A model generated the notes under the pieces. The model saw only the letters and a program-made list of their open reading frames with translations. It was not told where the DNA came from and did not search any database. From assembly GCF_002775205.1 (NCBI RefSeq), contig NC_036445.1:1136802-1200801 (forward strand): a stretch of DNA of 64,000 nt, read 5' to 3'. Positions 1 through 12,680 of this stretch are shown in pieces; within the stretch, counting starts at the first letter, position 1; every line of letters starts with the position of its first letter. The position numbers were made by a program, and so were the translations under genes. This stretch comes from Xiphophorus maculatus. Its lineage: Eukaryota > Chordata > Actinopteri > Cyprinodontiformes > Poeciliidae.

Positions 1-2608
1 GTTCCCTACTGATAGCAACCTTGATATTGAAGCTCTTGTTCTAAATTTGAACAATGCATGCTCAAATGCTCTAAACACGGTAGCTCCCTTGAAAACTATA
101 AAAACTACAAAAAAGAAACTTTTAGAGCCGTGGCTTAATGAAACCACTGGTGCACTCAGACGGGAATGTAGGCGAGCTGGGAGGAGGTGGAAAAAAGATA
201 AACTGAGGGTTTCATTTTTAAATATTGAAAGACAGTTTATTTGTCAAATTAGCAAAATAGGCACAGGCCTCTGGAAGGATTGTTAATCCCTCGGTGACAC
301 CTGGCCCTTCAGCCTCTTTGGACTTTGTGAGGCTTTCTCTTAAGTTCTTCACAGAAGAAAAATGTAGCTCTGAGAGACTCGAATACCCTGGTAGATTTAG
401 ATTCCCAAGAAATGCCACAATGCACAGCTGTTCTGGAGCATTTTCAGCCAGTTTCTTTAAATGAACTGACCTCAGTTATTAAGCATCTGCGGCCATCAAA
501 TTATCCTTTGGATTTTCTTCCTACTCGTCTGATAAAAGACATTTTTCTCACTTTTGGCCTATTTATCTTAATGGTGCTAAATACCTCACTGCAGTCAGGT
601 TGTGTCCCATCAATTCTTGAACATGCTGAGGTTAAACCCCTTCTTAAAAAACCCAATCTAGACTCAAGTGTACGAGCAAATTTTTCTTTATCTATGGTCT
701 TTGAAAAATCAGTTTCTATTCAGTTTGAAATGTTTTGAAAAAACAATAATATAACTGAGATTTCAGTCTGGGTTTAAAGCTGCTCATAGCACTGAAACAG
801 CTTTGCTTCGAGTGTACAGTGATCTTCTTTTAGCAGTTGATTCAGGCAATGTCGCAGGTTTATTACAGATTCTCTTATATAGATGAAAACATTGTGTTGG
901 CCTGAGAGGCCCAGTATTTGAATGGTTTAAATCTTGTTTAGAAAACAGAGCTTTCTCACTTTTTTAGAGTACGGCGATCAAACATCAGAAGTCAACCATA
1001 TATTATACAAATAAAACAAAGTAAAGGCAAAAGCTTTGAAAAGGTGATACAACAAATAAGGAGCTTAATGGGGGATTATTTACACATTAAACAAACTGTA
1101 CTAGAACCAACCAAAAGATATCAGGGGTTAATAAGTGCACCTATGAAAATGGATTCCTAGCACGGTTTGAATTTGACCCATGTGCATTTGAAAAAAGAAC
1201 TGGAAGTGGTTTCTAGTTTGTAGTTTCTGTACAATAAGACTTCTGGCCCGTAGATTGACGGAGAGCTCTATGAAAAATGTCTCCCATGTTTCTCTCCCAC
1301 ATTTGTATGACATTAAGAGATTAATTGACATTAAGATTGTATGACAGTAACTCATCCATACTTTCATCTTCAGTCGTATTGATTATTGCAACAGCGTCTT
1401 CACAGGTCTGTCCAACAAATCAATCAAACAGCTGCAGCTGATCCAGAATGCTGCTGCTCGCGTTCTGACTAAAACCAGGAAGATAGAGAACATAACACCA
1501 GTTTTAAAGTCCCTCCACTGGCTCCCTGTAGCTCAAAGAATAGACTTTAAAATACTGTTGTTAGTTTATAAATCACTGAACGGCTTAGCACCACAATACA
1601 TTAAAGATCTGCTGTTGTTGTATCAACCTTCCAGACCTCTCAGGTCTTCCGGTTCTGGTTCTGCTCTGTATCCCCAGAACCAGAACCAAACGAGGAGAAG
1701 CAGCTTTCAGCATCTATGCACCACAAATTTGGAACAAACTTCCAGAAAACTGTAAAACAGCTGAAACACTGACTTCTTTTAAATCTCAACTAAAAACCCA
1801 CCTGTTTAGAATTGTATTTGAAATGTAATCAATTATAAATTTATTGATGTAACTTGACTTAATGATTGATTCTATATTGCATTGTGATTCTGTGTTTGTA
1901 ATGATGTTACGCCCCCTTAGGTCTAGGGGTCCAGGGGCGGTAACATAAAATGTGTCCAGAGATAAAAGTGGAATGAAAGAATGATTACAAAATGAAGGTT
2001 TTCACAGAACCAAAACACAATACAACTTAAGCCATCTAAACAAGAGTAAAGAACCAACAAATTCAGAAATCACTGAGTGCTAATTAAATAATAAGATGTG
2101 CAAACACATCAGTCTAAAGTAACTCAAAACAACCAAATAGAAAGGACAAAAGGAGAGCACCAAAAACCTCCCAAACACAAGCCTCTAGCTTGTTCAAAGT
2201 TTATCTAAAGCAGATTCACTACTTAACAAAAGAAACAAGAACAAAATTGCTCAAACTGTCCACAAACAGTCACCAAACACGGAAGGTGGGAGTCAGCTTC
2301 ACACAACCTCTTCCTGCTAGCTGCCCCACTGGAGGAATGAACTCAGACGTCTTTTACATGATGCAGGTGGGTCTCATCAACATCTGATTGGCTTTGCTGC
2401 TCCAATGGGGTGGCTGCTCTCCTGCAGCTTCTAGGCAGCCAATCAGAAAGCTGTGCCCGCACAGCTGATCCTGCATAATAGAAAAAAAAGAGCCTGCACA
2501 GCCTCAAGGGGCCAGGGGCCGTAACAAATGATGTAAAGCACTTTGAAATGTCTTGCTGCTGAAATGAGCTATACAAATCAAATTTGATTGATTGATTGAT
2601 TGATTGAT
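1..2608 (+). mobile_element. Decayed L2/CR1-type LINE (reverse transcriptase part and 3' tail)
   Basis: Pieces of a non-LTR retrotransposon reverse transcriptase can be read on the plus strand, broken by stops and frameshifts. Positions 412-738 read like the region before the polymerase core (PLDFLPTRLIKD, then VKPLLKKPNLD). Positions 1370-1740 give the C-terminal part, with the motifs SRIDYCNS, LQNAAARVLT-like text, LHWLPVAQRIDFKIL and YKSLNGLAPQYI, which are typical of fish L2 elements. The 3' end is a run of TGAT units at 2582-2608, the usual L2-type tail. Positions about 965-1365 do not match the rest and may be an insertion or badly decayed sequence. The element is interrupted at 1905-2525 by another insertion. 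No intact protein remains, so it is a dead copy. The family call is strong; the exact subfamily is not known. Confidence 0.8.
1905..2525. mobile_element. Non-autonomous DNA-transposon-like insertion nested in the LINE
   Basis: The LINE tail reads continuously if about 620 bases are removed: the text before 1905 (gtaatgatg) resumes at about 2526 (aatgatgtaaagc), giving an apparent 7-8 bp target duplication around AATGATG. The insert begins GTTACGCCCCCTTAGG and ends in the approximate inverse GGGGCCGTAAC. The left end is itself a near-perfect palindrome over about 39 bases (1905-1943). No transposase frame is visible, so it would be a short non-autonomous element. An 8-bp target duplication would fit hAT-like elements, but the ends are imperfect and the class is uncertain. 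Confidence 0.5.
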
Positions 2609-2689
2609 AGTTAATAATGAAAGCAGAAATATAATGTCACATCAGTCGTGTAAGTTTTAAAAATGTCATTGTGAACTTAGACTGGTTGG

Positions 2690-3125
2690 CCAGTAGGTGG
2701 CAGCATAAGGAGTGATGAACAAGACATCGCGATACTTGCATTACCTGCATTATTTGTAGTCCGATTTCTCTGACGCACCAGTGCGTGCGTTCGTCAATGA
2801 AAGTCATGGAAACGACGTTAGCGTCCTCAAGCCTATAAATGACGCTGACCTTCTGAGTTCTTTCCCCTTTGCGACGGGACTTTTGAGAGAGACGCCTGAA
2901 GGAGCCTTTACAGCCTCGGAAGGTTTGAGCTTGTTGAAAAGTCTGCTGTGCAAAACTTGTTAAAGAAGCACTTGCTGAAATACGCACTTGCTGAAGAAGC
3001 CCGTGGATAAGAAACCTGCGAAAGACGTTTCCTGGCCAGAAGGAGAAGAAGAAGAAGAAGAAGAAGGACCAACAGGGTGACCAGCTGGAAGGTTAAAATC
3101 GTTCTTTTATTTTTTAATAAACGAA
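2690..3125 (+). other. Promoter-like stretch with TATA box and poly(A) signal, LTR-like
   Basis: A TATAAAT box at 2834-2840 lies in a CpG-containing segment and is followed about 280 bases later by an AATAAA signal at 3116-3121, with a (GAA)n tract at 3042-3066 between them. TATA box then poly(A) signal at this spacing is the layout of the U3-R part of a retrotransposon LTR, or of a short transcribed unit. I cannot find paired LTR ends (TG...CA with target duplication), and no protein is visible. It may equally be the 5' part of another repeat. The call is an inference from layout only. Confidence 0.25.
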
Positions 3126-3393
3126 AGCAAGTTATTACTAAGACATTATTGACTTGTTTAGTTTATTGTGTGTGTGTGTGTTAAAGAAATACTGACTGCT
3201 GTAGAAAAAAAAAGACAAGTAGCATTCTTTGCTAGCATAGATCGTTCTTAACTAATGAGGCTTTTTCTGAACTGAATTTCGCTGGAAATGTCAGGAATGT
3301 TAAACTGTGGTGTAGTGATTTAATAATATATGTATTTCCTTAATTATAGTCAAATTAGTTAAATTAACGTCAAATTTCTGGAAAATTAGCATG

Positions 3394-4760
3394 GGTTTTG
3401 ACCGTTATTTTTGAAAAATGCCATGTAAACACTCAGTTTCCATGGATACGCTAAGTGAAATACTTTAAATATTTAACATTAAGGTTTGACCGTTATTTTT
3501 TGTAAAATGCCATGACAAACACTCAGTTTCCATGGATACGCTAAGTGAAATACTTTAAATATTTAACTTTTTTTTTAAAACACATTCAAAAAATAGTATT
3601 TACCTTTATAATAGTCTATACTTTAATTATTTAATTTCATTATTTTTTCAAGAAACGGACATGTTGATCTGTTTTTTATTATTTTTAGCACAGCCAGGAA
3701 ACATGAATTGATTTGAAAAAACAGAAATGATGATATTTAATCTAAGAGTATCAGGTTTGATGACTTTGGTGTCCAATTCTTTGAAATTTTGATGACCTCT
3801 TTAAAGCATATAGCTTTAATAGGTCTCTTGCATTTGTGTTAATTTAAATTGTTTTGTGACTTATGTGTTAGCTTATTGACATTTGTGGATAAATGTCTGG
3901 GATATGAACACTAGTGTTTGAGAAAAATTGTTATGGTGGTTTGAAAAAAAAACAAACAATAAGATTTCTGTCCAATTCTTGGCCTTTACTTTTGTTTTTT
4001 GTTTTTTTGAAAAATGCCCTGACAAACATACTTGGTTTCCATGGTAATCACATCAGACTAGCGGTTTATTAGGACACTCGAAGACGCTTTACATAAAATT
4101 TCCATTCATGCACACGTTCACACACTGATGATATTAAGCTAATGGATTGTAGCCACAGATGTTATATCATGCCAGCAATAAACTCCAGCTAAAGGTGGGT
4201 GAAGTGTCTTGCTCAAGGACACAACGACAGAGGCGGACCATTGCAGGGCAAACTCCTACCACTGTTGCCCCAGTAATAAGCATTATAAGTGTGTGTTTGT
4301 GTTTGTTAATGATAAAACGTTAGTAGGCAATGAATCGTGTATAGACATGCAGTAGTTATCAATTAAAGCTGATTTTAACAAAGAAATAATGATTTCTTTG
4401 TACAAAAAAAAAAAAAAATCAGCTTTGATGACTTTGGTGTCCAATTTTTGGTAAACTCAATGGTTCTTTGTTCATTTAAAAAATTTTTTAAGAAAGCCCA
4501 GAAAAACATATTTAGTTTCCATGGATACATTGGTGATATTATTTTAAATGACTTCAATAAAAAATTAAGAAACACTTTTCAAACATGTGCCTCCTCCTAT
4601 CTAATGATAGAGTTTAATATATGCGTTTAGTTTTATTACATGGGTGAACTGATTTTAAAAGAATAAAAAAACATTATTTGAGTTGGTTAAAGTCAGCTTT
4701 GATGACTTTGGTGTTCAGTTTTTGGAAATTACAACTCTCTGTCTAGGAAAATATCATTTG
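3394..4760. repeat. Degenerate tandem/dispersed repeat block
   Basis: An 88-base unit (GACCGTTATTTTT...TTTCCATGGATACGCTAAG) is present twice in a row at 3394-3567 with few differences. Related phrases recur downstream: GTTTCCATGG near 4028 and 4514, and TTTGATGACTTTGGTGT near 3756, 4424 and 4698. The block therefore looks like old, diverged copies of a longer repeat unit. It is AT-rich and holds no gene. Confidence 0.6.
4045..4280 (+). repeat. Dispersed teleost repeat fragment
   Basis: This stretch holds phrases seen in a common fish interspersed repeat: a 'gacgctttacat' start, 'cattcatgcacacgttcacacactg', then 'gtgtcttgctcaaggacacaacgacag'. It sits inside the degenerate repeat block. Its class is not clear from the sequence, and the recognition rests on general familiarity, not a search. 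Confidence 0.45.
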
Positions 4761-4793
4761 CATTTTTGGGGTGCAACGTATTTGTGAGTTAAT

Positions 4794-7636
4794 TAGGCCC
4801 GAGCAGCAAAGCGCTGCGAAGGCCTATTGTATCTGTGCTGTTTATTATTAGGCCCGAGCAGCAAAGCGCTGCGAAGGCCTATTGTATCTGTACTGTTTTA
4901 TTATTATTCTTCCACCCATTTCGTGGGCCCATTTGGGGGCTTTATCATATTCAAAAACTCACCAAACTTGGCGGAAGCGACTAGGCGGTTTAAAAATTTT
5001 GAATTTTAAGGTCGCCGCAAAAATCGCAAAAAAAATTGCTCAACGGCGGCAACTAGCAATTTTCAAAAGACCCATTGCTATTCACTTACTTCATCGTAGA
5101 GACTTGAAATTCGGTACAGTTGTAGAGCTCACTAAGACGCTCAGAATTTACAAGTAATGTCATAGTGCAAGTATCACAGGAAGTCGGCCATTTTGTATTG
5201 AAGGTCCATTTTGGACCTCGATTTTGACGTTTACAGCCTTCGTATTTGATCGAACTCCTCCTAGGGATTTCGATTGATCGGCTTCAAACTCGGTCAGTCT
5301 GATCATAAGGCATGTCTGATTTAAAGTTATCAAATTGGTGAGTTTTGGAGCATGTTGAAGGGGGGTTAGCAGGGGTCAAAGTTCACCTACACGCCATGAA
5401 ACAAAAACCTCTTATATTTCCTATACAAAAACACATAGAGGGACCAAACTTTCAGTGATTGATCGACATCAGGTGTCCTAAAATACCCTGCAGTGAAATT
5501 TTTTTTTTATGTAGGCCACGCCCCCTGAGAGCAGGAAGTGTAATGTTTTACTGTGAACGGTCGCTATCTTAGCCCTTTGACCTAATCAACATGAAACTGT
5601 GTCCAGAGACAGAAGACATGTTGGTGTGTTGTGGATTCCAACCCCGACCGGCTGCGATGAAGCAGGTGGGCGTGGCGGCGTTGCGAACGCCATCGAATTT
5701 CGTTTGGCTCTGAATTCCACAGTTTCGGGGTGAGCTGCTCCAAACTCACTAGGATGGATCCTTATCCATCCCCGAACAGGAATCCATAGCGATATTTGGT
5801 GGGCGTGGCCTAATTTTTCTATAGCGACCCCTAGAGTATTTTAAATGAACAGCCCCAAGCCATGCTTAAACCTAGAATTACGAAACTTGGTACACATGTG
5901 TATCTTGTCGGGACGTACAAAAAAGTCTCTTAGAGCCATGCTCTAAACCCAACAGGAAGTCGGCCATTTTAGATTGAAGTTCATTTGACCTCCATTTTGA
6001 CGTTTACAGCCTTTGCATTTGATCGAACTCCTCCTAGGGTTTTCGATTGATCGGCTTCAAACTCGGTCAGTCTGATCATAAGGCATGTCTGATTTAAAGT
6101 TATCAAATTGGTGACTGTATGAGCTTGCTGAAGGGGGGTTACCAGGGGTCAAAGTTCACCTACTCGCCATGAAACACGAAACTCTTATATTTCCTATATA
6201 AAAACACATAGAGGGACCAAACTTTCTGTTATTGATCATCAATAGGTGTCCTAAAATACCCTGTGGTGAAATTATGACATCGCTTAGGCCACGCCCCCTG
6301 AGAACAGGAAGTGTCATGTTTTACTGTGAACGGTCGCTATCTTAGCCCTTTGACCTAATCAACATGAAACTGTGTCCAGAGACAGAAGACATGTTGGTGT
6401 GTTGTGGATCCAAGCCCTGACCGGCTGCGATGAAGCAGCTGGGTGTGGCGGCGTGGCGAAGTGACCTGTAACGCCGATGCCATACGTTTGCTTCTAGATT
6501 CCACATGTTTCGACCGAGCTGCACCAAACTTGGCCTGACTCATCCTGGTGTGATGCCTGACAATGCTTTGTCATCATATTATGACGTCATCTAAGCCCCG
6601 CCCCTCAGAATGAATTAGAGAGATCTTCTGTGTAATTACATAATAAACAGTCCATGTTCGTTGTTTGTAGGGCAATGCTGCCCTCTGCTGCCCACTGAAA
6701 TAGTTTCATTATTTCAGTAATTCGACACCAGAGGGCAGCATTGCCCTACGGAATGACAGTTCAATGTTGAATTAAAGAGGAAAAAATTAAATAATTTGTA
6801 ATTCTAACACAAAAACTGACAGAGACACCAAACCTTCAGTTATTGATCATTATCTTGTGTCCAATAATATCCAATGGTTAAATGATGACATCACGTAGGC
6901 CACGCCCCCTGACAACAGGAAGTCTTGTATTTTACTGTGAACGGTCGATAGCTTCTGCACCAAACTTTGCACGAGTGACCCTGGTGGGATCCCTGACGAC
7001 CCTGTGTCATCATATTATGACGTCATCTAAGCCCCGCCCCCTCAGAACAGGAAGTGTCTTTTTTTTCCTTGGAAAGCTCCGTTTATGGCTCTCTTGACCT
7101 AATCAAGGTAATTCAGATGATGAGCTCTGTCAATGCTCGCTTCTGGCTGAACCGTGTGGGCGTGGCCAAATGGCGAATATCAGTCCCTCGCCATATGCAT
7201 ACGTTTGGCTCTTATTCACGCATGGATCATCCGATTGGCGCCAAACTGGATATGTATGACCTTTGTTCACCTCTAAAGAGCCCGACGGATTTGAGATGTA
7301 ATTTGACTCCACTGCGCCCCCTAAGTTAATACATGGGCTGTATCTCCTCGACGCATGGACCGATCTGCACCAGATTTTTTGACAGTCGTCGGGGAGCGCC
7401 GCCGAACGCATTCACGCGTGTCGCCCGGTGGACGGGCGGAGAAAATGCGCGACAGCTACTGCGGCGGCTAGCGGGCGGCGGTGCTAGAAACTGCGGCAGA
7501 GCTTCTGCGGTGGGGAGTTGGCTGCGGCTCTGGAAAACGCGCGAGAGCTTCTGCGGTGGCCGGAACCCCCGCGGTGGCCAATAGGCCGGAGCGGCGCTTG
7601 CTGCGAGGGCCGCCCGAGGCTGCTTGCAGCTTTAAT
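4794..7636 (+). repeat. Array unit 1 (long class, with foldback)
   Basis: It starts with two heads in tandem (4794 and 4849). It carries CRE sites at 6582 and 7018, a foldback at 6668-6748 and the long block containing GCGACCCCTAGAGTATTTT near 5823. The GC-rich tail runs from about 7380 to 7636. It differs from later units just after the head, where it reads CACCCATTTCGTGGG instead of the usual CCCCCCAAAGAGG. Confidence 0.9.
6668..6748. repeat. Foldback 1 with CTCF-like arms
   Basis: Inverted arms read TAGGGCAATGCTGCCCTCTG on the left and CAGAGGGCAGCATTGCCCTA on the right, with a centre containing ACTGAAATAGTTTCATTATT. The arms pair over 20 bases without mismatch, and further with gaps. Confidence 0.9.
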
Positions 7637-10600
7637 TAGGCCCGAGCAGCAAAGCGCTGCGAAGGCCTATTGTATCTGTGCTGTTTATTAGGCCCGAGCA
7701 GCAAAGCGCTGCGAAGGCCTATTGTATCTGTACTGTTTATTATTATTATTATTATTATTATTCTGCCCCCCCAAAGAGGAGCCTTTTTGGGGGCTTTATC
7801 ATATTCAAAAACTCACCAAACTTGGCGGAAGCGACTAGGCGGTTTAAAAATTTTGAATTTTAAGGTCGCCGCAAAAATCGCAAAAAAAATTGCTCAACGG
7901 CAGCAACTAGCAATTTTCAACAGACCCATTGCTATTCACTTACTTCATCGTAGAGACTTGAAATTCGGTACAGTTGTAGAGCTCACTAAGACGCTCAGAA
8001 TTTACAAGTAATGTCATAGTGCAACTATCACAGGAAGTCGGCCATTTTGTATTGAACGTCCATTTTTTTCCTCGATTTTGACGTTTACAGCCTTCGTATT
8101 TGATCGAACTCCTCCTAGGGATTTCGATTGATCGGCTTCAAACTCGGTCAGTCTGATCATAAGGCATGTCTGATTTAAAGTTATCAAATTGGTGAGTTTT
8201 GGAGCATGTTGAAGGGGGGTTAGCAGGGGTCAAAGTTCACCTACACGCCATGAAACAGAAAACTCTTATATTTCCTATACAAAAACACATAGAGGGACCA
8301 AACTTTCAGTGATTGGTCGTCATCGGGTGTCCTAAGATACCCTGTGGTGAAATTTTTTTTTTACGTAGGCCACGCCCCCTGAGAGCAGGAAGTGTAATGT
8401 TTTACTGTGAACGGTCGCTATCTTAGCCCTTTGACCTAATCAACATGAAACTGTGTCCAGAGACAGAAGACATGTTGGTGTGTTGTGGATTCCAACCCCG
8501 ACCGGCTGCGATGAAGCAGGTGGGCGTGGCGGCGTTGCGAACGCCATCGAATTTCGTTTGGCTCTAAATTCCACAGTTTCGGGGTGAGCTGCTCCAAACT
8601 CACTAGGATGGATCCTTATCCATCCCCGAACAGGAATCCATAGCGATATTTGGTGGGCGTGGCCTAATTTTTCTATAGCGACCCCTAGAGTATTTTAAAT
8701 GAACAGCCCCAAGCCATGCTTAAACCTAGAATTACGAAACTTGGTACACATGTGTATCATGTCAGGACGTACAAAAAAGTCTCTTGGAGCCATGCTCTAA
8801 ACCCAACAGGAAGTCGGCCATTTTGTATTGAAGGTCCATTTTGGACCTCGAGTTTGACGTTTACAGCCTTTGCATTTGATCGAACTCCTCCTAGGGATTT
8901 CGATTGATCGACTTCAAACTCGGTCAGTCTGATCATAAGGCATGTCTGATTTAAAGTTATCAAATTGGTGACTGTATGAGCTTGCTGAAGGGGGGTTACC
9001 AGGGGTCAAAGTTCAGCTACTCGCCATGAAACACGAAACTCTTATATTTCCTATATAAAAACACATAGAGGGACCAAACGTTCAGTGATTGATCGTCATC
9101 GGGTGTCCTAAAATACCCTGTGGTGAAATTATTTTTTTAAGTAGGCCACGCCCCCTGAGAACAGGAAGTGTCATGTTTTACTGTGAACGGTCGCTATCTT
9201 AGCCCTTTGACCTAATCAACATGAAACTGTGTCCAGAGACAGAAGACATGTTGGTGTGTTGTGGATTCAAGCCCTGACCGGCTGCGATGAAGCAGCTGGG
9301 TGTGGCGGCGTGGCGAAGTGACCTGTAACGCCGATGCCATACGTTTGCTTCTAGATTCCACATGTTTCGACCGAGCTGCACCAAACTTGGCCTCAGTGAT
9401 GCTGTTGTGATGCCTGACAATGCTATGTCATCATATTATGACGTCATCTAAGCCCCGCCCCCTCAGAATGAATTAGAGAGATCTTCTGTGTAATTACATA
9501 ATAAACAGTACATGTTCGTCGTTTGTAGGGCAATGCTGCCCTCTGCTGGCCACTGAAATAGTTTCATTATTTCAGTAATTCGACACCAGAGGGCAGCATT
9601 GCCCTGCAGATGAAATTCTTCGATTTTGTAATACACAGGAAAAAATAAAAAATTGGTATTTCTAACACAAAAAGTCACAGAGACTCCAAACTTTCAGTGA
9701 TTGATCGTCATCAGGTGGCCTACAATACCATATGGTCAAATGATGACATCACGTAGGCCACGCCCCCTGAGAACAGGAAGTGTCATGTTTTACTGTGAAC
9801 GGTCGCTCTCTTAGCCCTTTGACCTAATCAACATGAACCTGTGTCCAGAGACAGAAGACATGTTGGTGTGTTGAGGTTTCCAACCCTGACCGGCTTTGAG
9901 ATAGCAGCTGGTCGTGGCGGCGTGGCGAAGTGACCTGTAACGCCGATGCCATACTTTTGCTTCTAGATTCCACATGTTTCGACCGAGCTGCACCAAACTT
10001 GGCTTGAGTGATGCTGGTGTGATGTCTGAAAATTCTATGTCATCAGATTATGACGTCATCTAAGCCCCGCCCCCTCAGAACAGGAAGTGCTATTTTTTTC
10101 CTTGGAAACTTTCATCTATGGCTCTCTTGACCTAATCAAGGTGATTCTGTGTTGGATGACAGATAGGAAGTTGGTCTCGCTTGCTTTAAAGTGCCAAGAG
10201 TTTTCAATGGCGGCAACGCCGTTCGTATACGTTTGCCTCTACATTCCACATATTTTGACCGAGCTGCATCAAACTTGGCCTGAGTGATCCTGGAGGCTTG
10301 CCCGTCGATCCTACGTCATCACATTGTGACGTCATCTAAGCCCCGCCCCCTCGGAACCGGAAGTGCCTTTTTTTCCTTGGAAAGCTCTGTTTATGGCTCT
10401 CTTGACCTAATCAAGATGATTCAGATGATAAACTCTGTCAATGCCCACTGCTGGCTGAACCGTGTGGGCGTGGCCAAATGGCGAATATCAGTCCCTCGCC
10501 ATATACATACGTTTGGCTCTAATTCACACATGGATCATCCGATTGGCGCCAAACTGGATATGTATGACCTTTGTTCTGCTCTAAAGAGCCCAACGGGTTT

Positions 10601-10812
10601 GAGATGTAATTTGGGGAAAATGCGCGACAGCTTCTGCAGCGGCTAGCGGGCGGCAGTGCTGGAAACTGCGGCAGAGCTTCTGCGGTGGGGAGCGGGCTGC
10701 GGCTCTGGAAAACGCGCGAGAGCTTCTGCGGTGGCCGGAACCCCCGCGGTGGCCAATAGGCCGGAGCGGCGCTTGCTGCGAGGGCCGCCCGAGGCTGCTT
10801 GCAGCTTTAATT
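7637..10812 (+). repeat. Array unit 2 (long class, with foldback and two 276-bp subunits; trimmed tail)
   Basis: Two heads in tandem (7637 and 7688) are followed by a (TTA)n tract at about 7738-7770. There is a foldback at 9526-9606, with CRE sites at 9439, 10051 and 10327; the last two are exactly 276 bases apart. The tail has lost the segment that in other units joins the ...TGAGATGTAATTTG text to ...AAATGCGCGACAG (junction near 10612). Confidence 0.9.
9526..9606. repeat. Foldback 2 with CTCF-like arms
   Basis: Same element as foldback 1. The left arm is intact; the right arm ends GCCCTGC instead of GCCCTAC, so the outermost pairs are lost. Confidence 0.85.
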
Positions 10813-12680
10813 ATTATTAGGCCCGAGCAGCAAAGCGCTGCGAAGGCCTATTGTTTCTGTACTGTTTCTTATTATTATTATTATTATTACGATTCTGCCC
10901 CCCCAAAGAGGCGCCTTTTTGGGGGCTTTATCATATTCAAAAACTCACCAAACTTGGCGGTCGCGACTAGAAAATTTAAAAATTTTGAATTTTAAGGTTG
11001 TCGCAAAAATCGCAAAAAAAATTGCTCAACGGCGGCAACTAGCAATTTTCTGTTGACACAATGGTATGAACGTATTTCATCGTAGAGACATGAAATTTGG
11101 TACACTTGTAGAGCTCACCAAAAGACTCAGAACTTACATTTAATGTTATAAGCCAACTATCACAGGAAGTCGGCCATTTTGTATTGAACGTCCATTTTTT
11201 TCCTCGATTTTGACGTTTACAGCCTTCGTATTTGATCGAACTCCTCCTAGGGATTTCGATTGATCGACTTCAAACTCGGTCAGTCTGATCATAAGGCATG
11301 TTTGATTTAAAGTTATCAAATTGGTGAGTTTTGGAGTATGTTGAAGGGGGGTTAGCAGGGGTCAAAGTTCACCTACTCGCCATGAAACACGAAACTCTTA
11401 TATTTCCTATAAAAAAACACATAGAGGGACCAAACTTTCAGTGATTGATCGGCATCGGATGTCCTAAAATACCCTGTGGTGAAATGATGACATCACTTAA
11501 GCCACGCCCCCTGAGAACAGGAAGTGTCATGTTTTACTGTGAGCGGTCGCTCTCTTAGCCCTTTGACCTAATCAACATGAAACTGTGTCCAGACACAGAA
11601 GACATGTTGGTGTGTTGAGGATTCCAACCCTGACCGGCTTTGAGATAGCAGCTGGGCGTGGCGGCGTGGCGAAGTGACCTGTAACGCCGATGCCATACGT
11701 TTGCTTCTAGATTCCACATGTTTCGACCGAGCTGCACCAAACTTGGCTTGAGTGATGCTGGTGTGATACCTGAAAATTCTATGTCATCAGATTATGACGT
11801 CATCTAAGCCCCGCCCCCTCAGAACAGGAAGTGCTATTTTTTTCCTTGGAAACTTTCATCTATGGCTCTCTTGACCTAATCAAGGTGATTCTGTGTTGGA
11901 TGACAGATAGGAAGTTGATCTCGCTTGCTTTAAAGTGCCAATGGCGGCAACGCCGTTCGTATACGTTTGCCTCTACATTCCACATATTTTGACCGAGCTG
12001 CATCAAACTTGGCCTGAGTGATCCTGGAGGCTTGCCCGTCAATCCTACGTCATCACATTATGACGTCATCTAAGCCCCGCCCCCTCGGAACAGGAAGTGC
12101 CGTTTTTTTCCTTGGAAAGCTCCGTTTATGGCTCTCTTGACCTAATCAAGATGATTCGGATGATAAACTCTGTCAATGCTCGCTGCTGGCTGAACCGTGT
12201 GGGCGTGGCCAAATGGCGAATATCAGTCCCTCGCCATATGCATACGTTTGGCTCTAAATCACACATGGATCATCCGATTGGCGCCAAACTGGATCTGTAT
12301 GACCTTTGTTCACCTCTAAAGAGCCCGACGGGTTTGAGATGTAATTTGACTCCACTGCGCCCCCTAAGGTAATACATCGGCTGTATCTCCTCGACGCATC
12401 GACCGATCTGCACCAGATTTTTCGACAGTCGTCGGGGAGCGCCGCCGAACGCATTCACGCGTGTCGCCCGGTGGACGGGCGGGGGAAATGCGCGACAGCT
12501 ACTGCGGCGGCTGGCGGGCGGCGGTGCTGGAAACTGCGGCTGAGCTTCCGCGGTGGGGAGCGGGCTGCGGCTCTGGAAATTGTGCGAGACCTTCTGCGGT
12601 GGCTGGAACCCCCGCGGTGGCCAATAGGCCGGAGCGGCGCTTGCTGCGAGGGCCGCCCGAGGCTGCTTGCAGCTTTAATT
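10813..12680 (+). repeat. Array unit 3 (short class)
   Basis: It has one head at 10818. CRE sites are at 11795 and 12061, 266 bases apart because about 10 bases are missing from the second subunit near 11940. There is no foldback and no GCGACCCCTAGAG block. Its first kilobase is nearly identical to that of unit 7 (20206 onward), which points to copying of units within the array. Confidence 0.9.
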
